A stretch of DNA of 64,000 bases from Pseudobdellovibrionaceae bacterium (lineage in GTDB: Bacteria > Bdellovibrionota > Bdellovibrionia > Bdellovibrionales > UBA1609), in NCBI GenBank assembly GCA_023898385.1, contig CP060220.1, positions 1,736,001 to 1,800,000 on the forward strand. Direction: 5' to 3'. The notes under the pieces are model-generated. The model was not told the DNA's origin and did not search any database. It saw only the letters and a program-made list of their open reading frames with translations. The translations under genes and the position numbers were made by a program. This document shows positions 17,752 through 27,191 of this stretch, piece after piece (the first letter of the stretch is position 1; every line of letters starts with the position of its first letter).

Positions 17752-19790
17752 GTGATGCGAACCGAGGAGGCTAGCCTCCTGGACGGTACGAGTAGGATGG
17801 GAACGTCCCAGAAGGCCCCAACGCCACTGGGTAAAGCTTATCGCCGCCTTTGGATGGTGACATCGGGGGTGAAATTGCGATGGAAAAGTATCAGGAGGTA
17901 CTCTGAGAAAGCCAAACCTATCGGCCCGAGGAACACGAACACTCTTAATGTGAGTTAATAGGAAGTTGAGTCTGTGCCCAAGCGTATGGTGGCGTGGAAG
18001 GCTACATCTTTTAGGGTGTCTGGTTGGGTGATCGTCAGGCCCCACTAACTTCGTGGAACTTAAAGCGATCACATCTTAAAGGACGGCTCCTTGCACAGAG
18101 TGCGGGCAGGTAGGATCGGATGTATGAGGATGATGTTAACTGGTGAGACCTGACTGGCAGGAGGTGGCTGGGTTGGTAAGCCACCCCACTCAAAAGCCGA
18201 ACACATAAGGCAACAGAGGCCAGGGCAGGAGTCAGAGACACCCATAGTACTCAGAAGCTGGGGAAAGCCCACTACACTTCAAGGAGGATAAGGGGAAGGG
18301 GTTGTCAGGTTCAACGCAAGTTCGTTGTTCCACTCGTAGGTAAGGAGGAAAGTGAAAATGAACACAAATACCGCCCGGGCGAAGAAGCGCAAGTCCCTTC
18401 ACCCGCAAACCATTCGAGTGCAACACCGACTGGCAACTCAAACAAAACAAGGGCGCAAACACTGGGATCTTTTCAGGTGGTTGTGTGACCCGTTCTTACT
18501 ATGTGACGCCATACAAAGGGTGATCGATAACTCCGGCTCTGCCGGTCTCGATGGTCTGGGTGTGGAAGAACTTAAAGGTAAGGAATGGTCCTACGCCACG
18601 AAGCTTTCCAAACAGCTTAAAATGAAGACCTATCAACCAGGTCCGGTCCGCAGAGTCTACATCCCTAAAGCGGATGGCAGAGAGCGTCCCTTGGGAATAC
18701 CTAACATCGAAGACCGGGTGGTGCAGACAGCTCTTCTCATTTTACTAGAGCCTATCTATGAGCAAGAGTTCCTGCCTTGCTCCTATGGGTTCCGACCGAA
18801 TAGACGAGCCGTAGACTGCGCCGCAGATGTGGCAAACACGGTCTTCAAGTATCGCCACGTGCTAGATGCGGACATTGAGTCTTTCTTTGACCGCGTCTCA
18901 CACAAAAAGCTCATTGGCATGCTCAAAGAGCAAATCGTCGATCCAAGAATCCTCCATCTTATCCACCAAATCCTCAAAACAGGATTTAAAGAGGTCAATA
19001 AACCCTGGCAGCCGACACCAGAAGGGACACCACAAGGTGGCCCCCTGTCGCCCCTGCTGGCCAATATTTACCTCCACTATGGATTGGATAAGAAAGTCGA
19101 GGATGTGAAAGCGCAAGGACTGGATATACATCTTTTTCGCTTCGCTGATGACTTCGTCATCGCGGCCAGAACAAAGAGGGATCTGGACCTTGCTAGTAAG
19201 TGGCTCAACTACTGGATGCGGGAAGTAAAGCTCACCCTTAAGGGATCAAAGACCACCAGGGTGAACATGAAAAACCGCAGCCGAAACCATGACGCCAAAT
19301 TTACCTTCCTTGGGTTTAAGTTCCACTTAAGAGCATTCCGTGACAACCCCAAGCGTTTTTGGGTGGCCAGACAGCCCTCGGAGAAAGCCCGTAAGCAACT
19401 GCATCAGGCCTTGAGGGAAAAGCTTTTGCCCCACCACACTCTGGAGCAGGCTCGCAAGCTAGCAAAGGAGATATGGCTGGGCTGGGCCAACTACTTTAGG
19501 TACAGCAATGCCAATCGGGTATTTTACCGCGAGGTCAGGTCTGTTCACAAAGCTTTGGTGCGATACCTCAGACGCAAGTACCGCCAGCAACGACGTCCAG
19601 TGGCTTGGCGCAGGCTATGGCCACTATTGCGGCACCTCAAAGCCGGGCTTCGGCCTGTTAGAGTTATTCCTGATTTAGTTCGCCAGAGGCAGGTCCAAAC
19701 AAACCTGTTTTAAGTTGAAAGAGCCGGATGCATTCAACGTGCACGTCCGGTTCGGTGAGGGCTGGGGCTTCGCGCCCTGGCTACTCGGTT
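17752..19790 (+). mobile_element. Group II intron (retroelement) with maturase; 5' boundary approximate
   Basis: The 3' end is clear. Domain V at 19721-19753 has GAGCCGGATGC paired to GCACGTCCGGTTC, which closely follows the canonical domain V. Domain VI has a bulged A in GGCTACTC near 19783, with the 3' splice site around 19789. The 5' end is less certain; GTGATGCGAACCG at 17752 is the best match to the GUGYG start, giving an element of about 2.04 kb with a 600-base ribozyme 5' region before the ORF, as expected. It lies in non-coding DNA just downstream of tRNA-Pro and directly upstream of a terminator hairpin. Confidence 0.85.
18358..19713 (+). CDS. ltrA: Group II intron-encoded reverse transcriptase/maturase
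   Basis: The protein has 451 residues: an RT domain with YIPKADGRERPLGIPNIEDR (RT2), LDADIESFFDRVSH (RT3), GTPQGGPLSPLLANIYL (RT4) and the catalytic FRFADDFVI (RT5), followed by the maturase domain X (WLGWANYFRYSNANRVFYRE). There is no C-terminal HNH endonuclease, so it belongs to an En-minus class that relies on other DNA nicks or single-stranded targets. GGAGG is 9 bases from ATG 18358; the in-frame GTG at 18352 is too close to it. All motifs are intact, so the element may still be mobile. Confidence 0.96.
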   Translation: MNTNTARAKKRKSLHPQTIRVQHRLATQTKQGRKHWDLFRWLCDPFLLCDAIQRVIDNSGSAGLDGLGVEELKGKEWSYATKLSKQLKMKTYQPGPVRRVYIPKADGRERPLGIPNIEDRVVQTALLILLEPIYEQEFLPCSYGFRPNRRAVDCAADVANTVFKYRHVLDADIESFFDRVSHKKLIGMLKEQIVDPRILHLIHQILKTGFKEVNKPWQPTPEGTPQGGPLSPLLANIYLHYGLDKKVEDVKAQGLDIHLFRFADDFVIAARTKRDLDLASKWLNYWMREVKLTLKGSKTTRVNMKNRSRNHDAKFTFLGFKFHLRAFRDNPKRFWVARQPSEKARKQLHQALREKLLPHHTLEQARKLAKEIWLGWANYFRYSNANRVFYREVRSVHKALVRYLRRKYRQQRRPVAWRRLWPLLRHLKAGLRPVRVIPDLVRQRQVQTNLF

Positions 19791-19796
19791 TTTGTC

Positions 19797-19829
19797 AAAA
19801 AAAAGCCACCCACCGGGTGGTTTTTTTTT
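19797..19829 (+). terminator. Rho-independent terminator at the 3' edge of the intron
   Basis: CCACCC-ACC-GGGTGG is flanked by an A-run and followed by nine T residues. It begins only about 7 bases after the predicted intron 3' splice site, so it could either end intron transcription or be part of the target site. Confidence 0.88.
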
Positions 19830-19914
19830 GGGTTCTACGGTTCTACTCGGTAGATGGTGGAACTGCGTCTAAAACCCTTCAAACTCCAGTATTTAAGAGC
19901 CCCTCATCCTTGAG

Positions 19915-20430
19915 CTAATTTAGAATCCCGCCCAGTCCCAAAGGCTCGGTCAGATGCTCTTGTTTGCCAGAACAAATAGATTCTCCTAATGAGTTGCCAA
20001 TTTTTGCTTTTACAATCGCACCAAGACCATCGTGCTCAAAAACAAAAAAGTGATAATAGGGATCATCTGAAAAAAATGTCAATCGCTCGACAACTCCCCC
20101 CTCAGGAGAGTCGAGAATCTCCCTTTCAGCATCACATCCTAAATTAAATGCGACGACCCAATCAGTTTCTCCATAGTAGCTTGGTGACTTCAGTTGCACA
20201 AAAAGCGTTTTCGTTGAACGCTCGCCGCTTGAGAAATTTCGTTTCTCCACAGATAACTGGGTCACTATGTTACACTCCAAGTACGGAGCCACTTCTCCAA
20301 AAGACAGTCTGGCATGGACAAAATCTAACAGCTCACTAGTCACTTTGATATTTTCAGCCGCGGTCACCTGCCAAGGTACAAATATTCCCCCTATGAACAT
20401 GAAAAAAAATTTCGTGATCCATTCCTTCAT
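19915..20430 (-). CDS. Secreted protein of unknown function
   Basis: The 171-residue product has a signal peptide (MKEWITKFFFMFIGGIFVPWQVTAAE, cleaved near TAA) and a mature domain of about 145 residues with three cysteines (YLECNI, LGCDAE, SICSG). AGGAG lies 7 bases upstream of the ATG. It is convergent with the intron and divergent from the TM2 gene. No domain recognised; periplasmic or extracellular location is inferred. Confidence 0.65.
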   Translation of the reverse strand: MKEWITKFFFMFIGGIFVPWQVTAAENIKVTSELLDFVHARLSFGEVAPYLECNIVTQLSVEKRNFSSGERSTKTLFVQLKSPSYYGETDWVVAFNLGCDAEREILDSPEGGVVERLTFFSDDPYYHFFVFEHDGLGAIVKAKIGNSLGESICSGKQEHLTEPLGLGGILN

Positions 20431-20672
20431 TCCTAAACTCCTGTTTGATAGGCTCTCCTTTCTAGCACCACCAAAAAATACTCAAAAATTGAATTATTTT
20501 ATTTGAGCCATAAACATATCGAGCCGGCCCCCCTGAGGCTTCCCAACTTTTAAACAAAGACTCACACTCGAATAGGATCAACCTCTTCACCTGCAACCAT
20601 GACCCGATGACACTTGTCGTCAACATGCTGCCACGAGCCCCTTTACTCCCCTCCTTGATCACGCTAAACCAG

Positions 20673-20688
20673 GTTCACGAGAGTGAAC
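20673..20688. promoter_or_regulatory. Short palindrome upstream of the TM2 gene
   Basis: GTTCAC-GAGA-GTGAAC is a 6-bp perfect inverted repeat ending about 12 bases before the ribosome-binding site of the TM2-domain gene. It could be an operator or a 5' leader hairpin. No T-run follows. Confidence 0.3.
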
Positions 20689-20710
20689 GATTCCTACCTT
20701 GGAGGAAACC

Positions 20711-21130
20711 ATGTCTAGTACACGAGTTGTTGCAAATGATTCGCACAGTTTGGTGATGGGATATGTGGCGTGGGTGTTTGGATTTATGGGGGCTCACCGC
20801 TTTTACTATGGAAAACCCGTATCAGGGACCATCTATTTTTTCACTTTAGGATTGTTGGGCGTGGGTTGGGTCATCGATCTCTTTCTCATTCCGTCAATGG
20901 ATCGAGAGGCTGACCGGTCGTACAAGAGTGGCAACATTAACTTCGATGTAGCTTGGCTACTTTTGATTTTTTTGGGCTATCTTGGCGCCCACAGATTTTA
21001 TATGGGAAAACTCTTAACTGGGCTTTTGTGGTTTGTAACCGGAGGAATGTTTGGGCTGGGCTGGCTCTATGACCTGTGGACGCTCAATGAACAAATCAGT
21101 GAGGTCAATACACAGAACGTTCTGCCGTAG
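20711..21130 (+). CDS. Double TM2-domain membrane protein
   Basis: The product is 139 residues from ATG 20711 (GGAGGAAACC directly upstream). It contains two TM2 repeats: GFMGAHRFYYGKPVSGTIYF with GVGWVIDLFLIP, and GYLGAHRFYMGKLLTGLLWF with GLGWLYDLWTL. Each repeat has two hydrophobic helices joined by the GxxGxHRFYxGK and GxGWxxDL signatures, so the whole protein is a four-helix duplication; single TM2 domains are more common. The role of TM2 proteins in bacteria is not established. Confidence 0.9.
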   Translation: MSSTRVVANDSHSLVMGYVAWVFGFMGAHRFYYGKPVSGTIYFFTLGLLGVGWVIDLFLIPSMDREADRSYKSGNINFDVAWLLLIFLGYLGAHRFYMGKLLTGLLWFVTGGMFGLGWLYDLWTLNEQISEVNTQNVLP

Positions 21131-21190
21131 AAGAACTTGTCTTCTCTGAATTAGAGTTATAGACGTAGCTCAAATCCTCTTCGCGGCCCC

Positions 21191-22951
21191 TTGGCACTTC
21201 AATTGAATATGTTTACCGCCATGAAATTAACGAGTTTTCTGTTGTCATTTAATTTAAAGTTCATCGTCAGAATCCTAACAGTAACCGCCGTATTTTGTTG
21301 CCTGATTGCAAACGCTGACACTAGCGACGATTTATTGGGATTTGGCTGCAATGAGGCACCCAAAAGTGCCGGTCGAGATTTATCGACAATGACGGTATTA
21401 TTTCAAGACTCCTATGCCCAACTTGATTCGTCTGATTTGAATATCCAAGACCAGGCCCAACGGTGCACCGTATTTTTTGCGGAAGAAATCAGCCGGCGGC
21501 TTTTAGGTCTCGCTGATCATCGACTCGCAGGGGATCTAGAGTCCGACGCCCTTCATCCCTATATCGCAACAATGCGAACTGTTTATGGACTGCTAGATGA
21601 AAACCCTGATGCCCAAGAGTATCTCGTCGCTGTACTCACCGAAAAGTGGCTACATGACTACCTCCCCATCCTGCTATCTGAACAAACTGCAGATGCTAAA
21701 TCAGAAACGTACATGGTTCTCGGCGTGGTTGGAGGAAGTGCAGGTTTCTTCGCTCTTTCTAAAAAATTGCGCAAAATAGCCACAAAGGCGATTCGCCTCA
21801 TACGCAAATCACTCGGCCATAGCTTTAAATCAGGTGGCATACGCCATTTTGCAATTAATGGATCTCGGCCCATCGCACTTTTTAGCGGCACCGGCGCTAG
21901 TACGATCGGCCATGAGTCGTCAAAAAGTCGCCTCGAACCTTTGAATCTCCCAAGCTTTCCTCCTGAGGTACTAGACGTTCCCGATTCGGAGGAATTATCT
22001 AAGCCCCAAAATCTAGGCAAAGACAACGCACGAGTGGAGTTACTTTGGCTAGGCGGAGCACTCGGCACTGGGCTGGCTGTTACTCCACTCATTGTAAATG
22101 GAGTCCTCACCGCAGGCCACCGAGCCAAACAAGTGATTGGCCCTTTGGCTGTAGCCACAAAAGCAAGTGGTGGCTTGCAGGCTGCCAGGGCTAGCGTATC
22201 AAACGCGACCCTTTCTGCACTTGCACGAATTGACAAAGCCCAACGCCTTCAAACTTTGGCGCAGTCGTTGCGTAAAACTAAGCTTTTTACATCCACAAAT
22301 CTTCTAACGGTTTTGGTAGGAGCCGTAGCGGTCAACAAACTCGCAGATCTTGCAGACTCTTACGCCATTCAGTCTAATCTTGATCGAATTGACAATGACC
22401 TTGAGCGTTCTTTTGAAAAAATTCAATTGGCGCAAACAAATGATGACATGTTTGTTGCTTACCGTGAGTCTCTGAATCTAGCCAATCAACTTTCCATTTT
22501 TATGGCCATCATGGGCCTTGAACGATCGGCTACCATATCGGAATTCTATTCCGACATCCGCCGTCGCTACCTACATCCACAGTATTGTCCTTTAGGTCGT
22601 CCCCGCTTTATTAAACTATCACAGCTCATCGCAGATGGCGCCGATGACTTTAGTAAGGACTTAATAGCTCTCAATGACGACTCAACGGCAATTCAGTCGC
22701 GACTGTCCCAGTTTCATGAACGACTACTGCAGATTGATAGTCGGTACGTGTATTCAGCCACCAATCAGATTGGGCACTTGGGAAGACTGAACCAATGGCG
22801 ACGCGACCCCAACCGGATTCTCCTAGCCATTGAATACCAGCTGAAAGAAGAGGCTGCTTTTTATAAAAACCAAATTCGAAAAAACACTCTCTCTAGACAA
22901 CAAATAGAGACCTTGATTGAGTGCCCCGCCGCTGATCCTGGTGGCGCATAG
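21191..22951 (+). CDS. Large membrane-associated protein of unknown function
   Basis: The open frame gives up to 586 residues. The start is uncertain: TTG 21191, ATG 21209 and ATG 21221 all lack a clear Shine-Dalgarno sequence. Near the N-terminus is a signal-like hydrophobic stretch (FIVRILTVTAVFCCLIANA). Further hydrophobic segments lie near residues 175-192 (VLGVVGGSAGFFALS), 285-310 (WLGGALGTGLAVTPLIVNGV) and 370-390. The rest is polar and helical (DRIDNDLERSFEKIQLAQTN). I recognise no family. Two copies of a 133-bp repeat begin seven bases after its stop. Confidence 0.6.
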   Translation: MALQLNMFTAMKLTSFLLSFNLKFIVRILTVTAVFCCLIANADTSDDLLGFGCNEAPKSAGRDLSTMTVLFQDSYAQLDSSDLNIQDQAQRCTVFFAEEISRRLLGLADHRLAGDLESDALHPYIATMRTVYGLLDENPDAQEYLVAVLTEKWLHDYLPILLSEQTADAKSETYMVLGVVGGSAGFFALSKKLRKIATKAIRLIRKSLGHSFKSGGIRHFAINGSRPIALFSGTGASTIGHESSKSRLEPLNLPSFPPEVLDVPDSEELSKPQNLGKDNARVELLWLGGALGTGLAVTPLIVNGVLTAGHRAKQVIGPLAVATKASGGLQAARASVSNATLSALARIDKAQRLQTLAQSLRKTKLFTSTNLLTVLVGAVAVNKLADLADSYAIQSNLDRIDNDLERSFEKIQLAQTNDDMFVAYRESLNLANQLSIFMAIMGLERSATISEFYSDIRRRYLHPQYCPLGRPRFIKLSQLIADGADDFSKDLIALNDDSTAIQSRLSQFHERLLQIDSRYVYSATNQIGHLGRLNQWRRDPNRILLAIEYQLKEEAAFYKNQIRKNTLSRQQIETLIECPAADPGGA

Positions 22952-22957
22952 AATTGG

Positions 22958-23222
22958 TAGAAACTGCACAAACCAAGGCCTTACAAACTCTATAACCGTT
23001 GAGTTAGTGACATTCTTTAAAACGTCAAAGCAATAAAATGCGGGCGTGCCGGTGACGAACTGCAACGCAAAAAGGAAAGGGATACCCTCCTAGAAACTGC
23101 ACAAACCAAGGCCTTACAAACACTGTAACCGTTAAATCAGTGACATTTTTAAAACGTCAAAGCAATAAAATGTGGGTGTGCCGGTGACGAACCGCAACGC
23201 AAAAAGGAAAGGGATACCTTTC
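22958..23222. repeat. Two tandem copies of a 133-bp intergenic repeat
   Basis: Copy 1 is 22958-23090 and copy 2 23091-23222. Both start TAGAAACTGCACAAACC and end in GCAACGCAAAAAGGAAAGG followed by GATACC; they differ at around a dozen positions and one deleted base. The ends resemble the arms of the palindrome at 59476-59557 (CAACGCAAAAAGTAAAGGGA then TACCTTCT). The second copy runs up to the recQ stop codon. No coding potential seen. Confidence 0.9.
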
Positions 23223-24760
23223 TAAAGTAAGCTTAGGAGCTCTTCACCAAAATCTTCTATTTTTTTTGCGCCTAAACCATAAACTTCGGCGAGTGAGGTT
23301 TCACAGGACGGGCGCTTGAGAACTAAATCCCTCAATGTTTTATCACTAAAAATCATAAATGCCGGCTGGTCATTTTTCTTTGCGTATTCTTTTCGCCACT
23401 GCCTGATCGCATCCGCCAGCAATTGCTGTTCGGCACTCAAATCAGTATCAAGCACAGTTTTTTTGGCACGTCTTTTTGATACGCGAGAAATCTTAGCCTG
23501 CACCATCTCCACACGAGGCCAAACACCTTCCGGAATATACACTTTCCTCGCATCCTCAGGAGAACAAGTGTCGCAGTGCCCGCAGTTTTCAATGCGCTTT
23601 TGATCTCTAAAGTAGGTCAAAATATCCGCATGCCGGCACTCCGAACCTTCTGCATAATGAACCATGGCATTTAGTGCAGACCACCTCTGGTTTTTAATAG
23701 TCCCGCTAGCTGTGGATTGGGTGATAAAAAATGACTGTAAACCCCTGTCCTTTTTCGAGTAGGCCATCAGACAAGTGGCTGGCTTACCGTCTCGACCCGC
23801 ACGACCAATTTCTTGATAGTACGATTCAATATTGCCTGGCATTTGCGTGTGCACCACCAGTCGAACATCTGGATGATCCACGCCCATACCAAAAGCGTTT
23901 GTGGCGGCTAGAATTCGCGTTTTGCCTTGGGCATAATCTTGTTCCATTTGCGTTCTCTCGTTACTTGAAAGACCCGCATGATAAAATGCGACCGACTCTC
24001 CCTTATTTGATAAAAAATACGCCCACTCTTCGGTCTTTTTTCGGGTGCCACAATAGATGATGACTCGCCCCTCGGGATTTTTTTCAATGGCTTTTAAAAC
24101 CAATGCCTCTTTTTCAAAGTCGTCGGCGCAAAACTCCACTTGATAATACAAGTTTGGGCGATAAAACCCATAAACATGTTGGTCTGGTCGATTTAGACCC
24201 AACTGCCGAATGATGTCCCTTTTCACAATCGGAGTGGCCGTGGCCGTTAACCCCACCATAGACACACTCGGCTTGACCTGCCTTAATATTTGAAGCTGAG
24301 AGTACTCGGGGCGAAAATCATGCCCCCACTGCGAAACGCAGTGGGCCTCATCTATGGCAAATAGATTTACGGTTTGTCTGTAGAGCCAAGGGGCAAACCC
24401 CGGTTTTTGAATGCGTTCCGGAGACAAGTACAACAAATAATTTTCGCTCTGAGCGATGTCTTGAAAGACTTTTTTGCGCTCATTCAGGCTCAGTCCTGAG
24501 TGTATGCAGCCGGCCGGAATGCCGAGAGCATTTAACCCAGCCACTTGATCATTCATTAATGCAATAAGTGGCGACACAACAATGGTCAGACCCGACCGCA
24601 TGACGGCTGGGAGTTGATAACAAAGCGATTTCCCTCCGCCCGTGGGCATAATTGCCAAGACGTCTTGCCCAGATAAAATGGACTCAATAATCTCCCGTTG
24701 TCCTGTTCGAAAAGAGGAGAGCTTAAAATTCTGCTGAAGGCTTTTTTCTAACTGGTCGAT
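23222..24760 (-). CDS. recQ: ATP-dependent DNA helicase RecQ; no canonical start codon
   Basis: The open frame gives a 3'-5' helicase of about 512 residues: motif 0 (FRTGQREII), Walker A (MPTGGGKSLCYQLP), DEAH (FAIDEAHCVSQWGHDFRPEY), SAT-like GLTATATP, motif VI (YYQEIGRAGRDGK), the zinc subdomain (CRHADILTYF ... CGHCDTC) and a C-terminal HRDC domain. RecQ acts in recombinational repair and fork restart. Motif 0 lies between an in-frame TAA (24761-24763) and the first usual start codon, TTG 24658, which would delete it. Translation might begin at ATC 24760, or the TAA may be a nonsense change after an upstream GTG. Confidence 0.85.
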   Translation of the reverse strand: MDQLEKSLQQNFKLSSFRTGQREIIESILSGQDVLAIMPTGGGKSLCYQLPAVMRSGLTIVVSPLIALMNDQVAGLNALGIPAGCIHSGLSLNERKKVFQDIAQSENYLLYLSPERIQKPGFAPWLYRQTVNLFAIDEAHCVSQWGHDFRPEYSQLQILRQVKPSVSMVGLTATATPIVKRDIIRQLGLNRPDQHVYGFYRPNLYYQVEFCADDFEKEALVLKAIEKNPEGRVIIYCGTRKKTEEWAYFLSNKGESVAFYHAGLSSNERTQMEQDYAQGKTRILAATNAFGMGVDHPDVRLVVHTQMPGNIESYYQEIGRAGRDGKPATCLMAYSKKDRGLQSFFITQSTASGTIKNQRWSALNAMVHYAEGSECRHADILTYFRDQKRIENCGHCDTCSPEDARKVYIPEGVWPRVEMVQAKISRVSKRRAKKTVLDTDLSAEQQLLADAIRQWRKEYAKKNDQPAFMIFSDKTLRDLVLKRPSCETSLAEVYGLGAKKIEDFGEELLSLL

Positions 24761-24976
24761 TTAGTATTCTTCAAACACTTGTGCGAAAAACTCAAGGAAC
24801 TTCCGAAGATTTTCATACAGTCCGTAGCCCGACTCCATGCGGACGCTCTCTGCCAATAACTTGGTGCCCATGCCTACACCACTTCCTGCCGCTGTGCATT
24901 TAAAGCATAAAATCTTTCGATAACGCCAATATGTACTTATACTAGAGCCGTTGACGGATTTCACAGTGAGGGATTT

Positions 24977-25900
24977 TTGAAAACGGCTGCCGACTTGATG
25001 ACAAAAAATCCAGATACGTTTCAATCTGGCCAAGAGCTACGTGAAGTCACCACTATTTTTTTAAATCATAAAATTGCTTCTGCCCCGGTGGTAACCCCCT
25101 TTGGAGAAACCCTAGGGGTCCTTACAGAACTTGGGGTCATTCGAGCTTTTCTTCGCCTGCACCTCAAAGAGGATAAACATACAAAGGTCATTCACCACAA
25201 AGACCTACTCACCCCCGCCACATTTGTTAGTGAAGATGCCCCTCTCACTGAAGTGGTCGAGGCAATGATTAAATCAAAAACCCACAGGGTATTGGTTCAA
25301 AATGCCAGCCAAAGATTAACAGGTATTATCAGCCCAAAAGACGTTATTACTTTTTTAATCGGTGAGGACAAAGCGCAGATCACGCTTAAAGATCAGCTTC
25401 GACTGGCCGATGAAAAACTCAAGGCACTCACGGCGCAGGTGACAACCCTTAAAGATTCTCTACACAAATACCACGAGCTCTTTGAAGATAATCCCGCCAT
25501 GGTTCATTCCGTAGATGCCAACGGACATATTGTTATGGCCAATCGAAGAATTCACGAGGTTTTAGGCTATGAGCCCGGAGAAATGTTAAATCTCACCATG
25601 TATGATATCTATTCAGAAAATGTGCATGGCGAAGCCGAAAAGGGATTAAAAACAGTCATGGAGACGGGGTCTCATAAAAGTGTTTACTCCACCATGATCA
25701 CAAAAACGGGACAAAAAATTCGCGTTGACCTCGCCTCATCGGCATTGCGAGACCCGTCAGGTAAATTTATGGGATCAATATCTGTGTCTCGGCAAGTGGA
25801 CTCGGAAGCCCTATTGCGAGCCCTGCACGGTGGTTTTTCCAGAGACACTCTAACGACTGGTGAGCTTTCAGAAATCCTCGATCGGATCGAAGAAGACTAA
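24977..25900 (+). CDS. CBS-pair plus PAS sensory protein
   Basis: The 307-residue soluble protein starts at TTG 24977, supported by GAGGGA upstream. Residues 1-135 hold two CBS motifs (KTAADLMTKNPDTF ... VTPFGETLGVLTELGVI; KDLLTPATFVSEDAPLTEVV ... GIISPKDVI) that usually bind adenylates. A short coiled coil (KDQLRLADEKLKALTAQVTT) leads into a PAS domain at about 165-280 (MVHSVDANGHIVMANRRIHE, LGYEPGEMLNLTMYDIY). There is no kinase, GGDEF or DNA-binding output domain, so it must act through a partner. Overlaps nothing real; divergent from recQ. Confidence 0.88.
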   Translation: MKTAADLMTKNPDTFQSGQELREVTTIFLNHKIASAPVVTPFGETLGVLTELGVIRAFLRLHLKEDKHTKVIHHKDLLTPATFVSEDAPLTEVVEAMIKSKTHRVLVQNASQRLTGIISPKDVITFLIGEDKAQITLKDQLRLADEKLKALTAQVTTLKDSLHKYHELFEDNPAMVHSVDANGHIVMANRRIHEVLGYEPGEMLNLTMYDIYSENVHGEAEKGLKTVMETGSHKSVYSTMITKTGQKIRVDLASSALRDPSGKFMGSISVSRQVDSEALLRALHGGFSRDTLTTGELSEILDRIEED

Positions 25901-25919
25901 ATGCTCACCCGCTTTAGAA

Positions 25920-26912
25920 TTAAAGGGCCTCGTAACTAAAATTAAGAAGCAGATAATTCGAAACCTGTTCTGCCTCTTGCAGCAGCGGTTGCCTTTTGTA
26001 TCGGTATTCATAGACAAGTTCGGCCCACTCATAAATTTTTGACGACAATTTAAGACCCACAGAGCTGTCTAAAAGATCTAAACCAGAACGCTCATCACCT
26101 GCGTCGAGCTTTGGTGAAAACGGCTGAAAAAGTTCTACGTCCATTTGATACTTTGTTTTTTTATCTATTTGACCCTTCCATGTAACCCCCACTTCGCCGC
26201 CTGACTGGGTATAACTGCTCAGCTGCTTCACCACCACCGTGTTGGTAGCCGCATCGTAAGATTTCACAGCCAGTTGCCCGTCAGCACTCACTTGCTGGGC
26301 CCCCAAGCCCACGCGGCCTTCTAAATCCATGTCTTCTGATTTTACAAGCGAAGCAAAAAGCCCCACAGACTCTTTCGTAGTGAGGGGTTTAAAGCCTTCT
26401 GTTAGCGGCAGGCTTGTGGATGTGGCAATGGTACCACCTAAAACATCTTTGTAAGTGGTTGTTGCTGCTCGAACGTCTTCGCCCTTAAAAATTGATGTTT
26501 GCAAACTGGCCTTGGCATAGGGTCCAAGCCAGGACGTCTCTTTGAGGCTATACAGATAAATGGTGTCATACTTTAAATCATCTTGTGACTTTACATAGCG
26601 GGGTAAACTTGCTGTGGACGACGTGGCCTGATTCAAGTCTAACGACTGCCTCCACTCCTGCTGGTCGGCAAACCATGTGACGCCACTGTTCACTGTGAGT
26701 CCAAATGTTTTGGTTTCGCCATCAACTTGACCAATTACTTTTGCACTCGATCCATAAGACAAATTGGCTCCGAACTTAAGTTTTGGATACCAACCCGCTT
26801 TCTTGTCTTTGGTCTCAGCGGCTTTTGGCTTTTCATTCTCTACCAACTCACCTTGCCCCCAAGAACTAACCCCAGATACCAACAGCCCAAAAACTAAAAA
26901 AAATCGCAACAT
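25920..26912 (-). CDS. Predicted outer-membrane beta-barrel protein
   Basis: I start at ATG 26912, eight bases after GAGG, giving 330 residues with a signal peptide (MLRFFLVFGLLVSGVSSWGQ). The mature sequence consists of amphipathic strands (LKFGANLSYGSSAKVIGQVD, GLTVNSGVTWFADQQEWRQS) and ends in YLLLNFSYEAL. The pattern recalls the DUF481/DUF3078 salt- or stress-type barrels but I cannot assign a family. It is tail to tail with the CBS-PAS gene, 19 bases apart. Confidence 0.65.
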   Translation of the reverse strand: MLRFFLVFGLLVSGVSSWGQGELVENEKPKAAETKDKKAGWYPKLKFGANLSYGSSAKVIGQVDGETKTFGLTVNSGVTWFADQQEWRQSLDLNQATSSTASLPRYVKSQDDLKYDTIYLYSLKETSWLGPYAKASLQTSIFKGEDVRAATTTYKDVLGGTIATSTSLPLTEGFKPLTTKESVGLFASLVKSEDMDLEGRVGLGAQQVSADGQLAVKSYDAATNTVVVKQLSSYTQSGGEVGVTWKGQIDKKTKYQMDVELFQPFSPKLDAGDERSGLDLLDSSVGLKLSSKIYEWAELVYEYRYKRQPLLQEAEQVSNYLLLNFSYEAL

Positions 26913-27191
26913 GATTATCACCTCGACAAAAGTTATGGCTGTTCCTTAGCCTAATTTTTCGACGCGAACAACCCCATTCTCCCGGTCAAACTCACTGGAT
27001 TGGCGGTTGTGTTAAAAAATTCAACATCTTGAATAATTTCAACACGATGAACACGGACTTTGGACTTAACTTCCGTCCTCCTGGGATTGGCAAAAATGCC
27101 CTCGACCTGTGTCCAGCGTTTTTGAAAATAACCAAATAATTTTAAAGGTTTTTAGCATGTGCGCCGATGAAATTTCAAGACACGGATATAT

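Noticed and set aside
24761..25033. A 90-codon minus-strand frame directly upstream of and in frame with recQ
   Set aside because: It overlaps the well-supported CBS-PAS gene antisense, and the real coding signal is on the plus strand; RecQ does not need such an extension.
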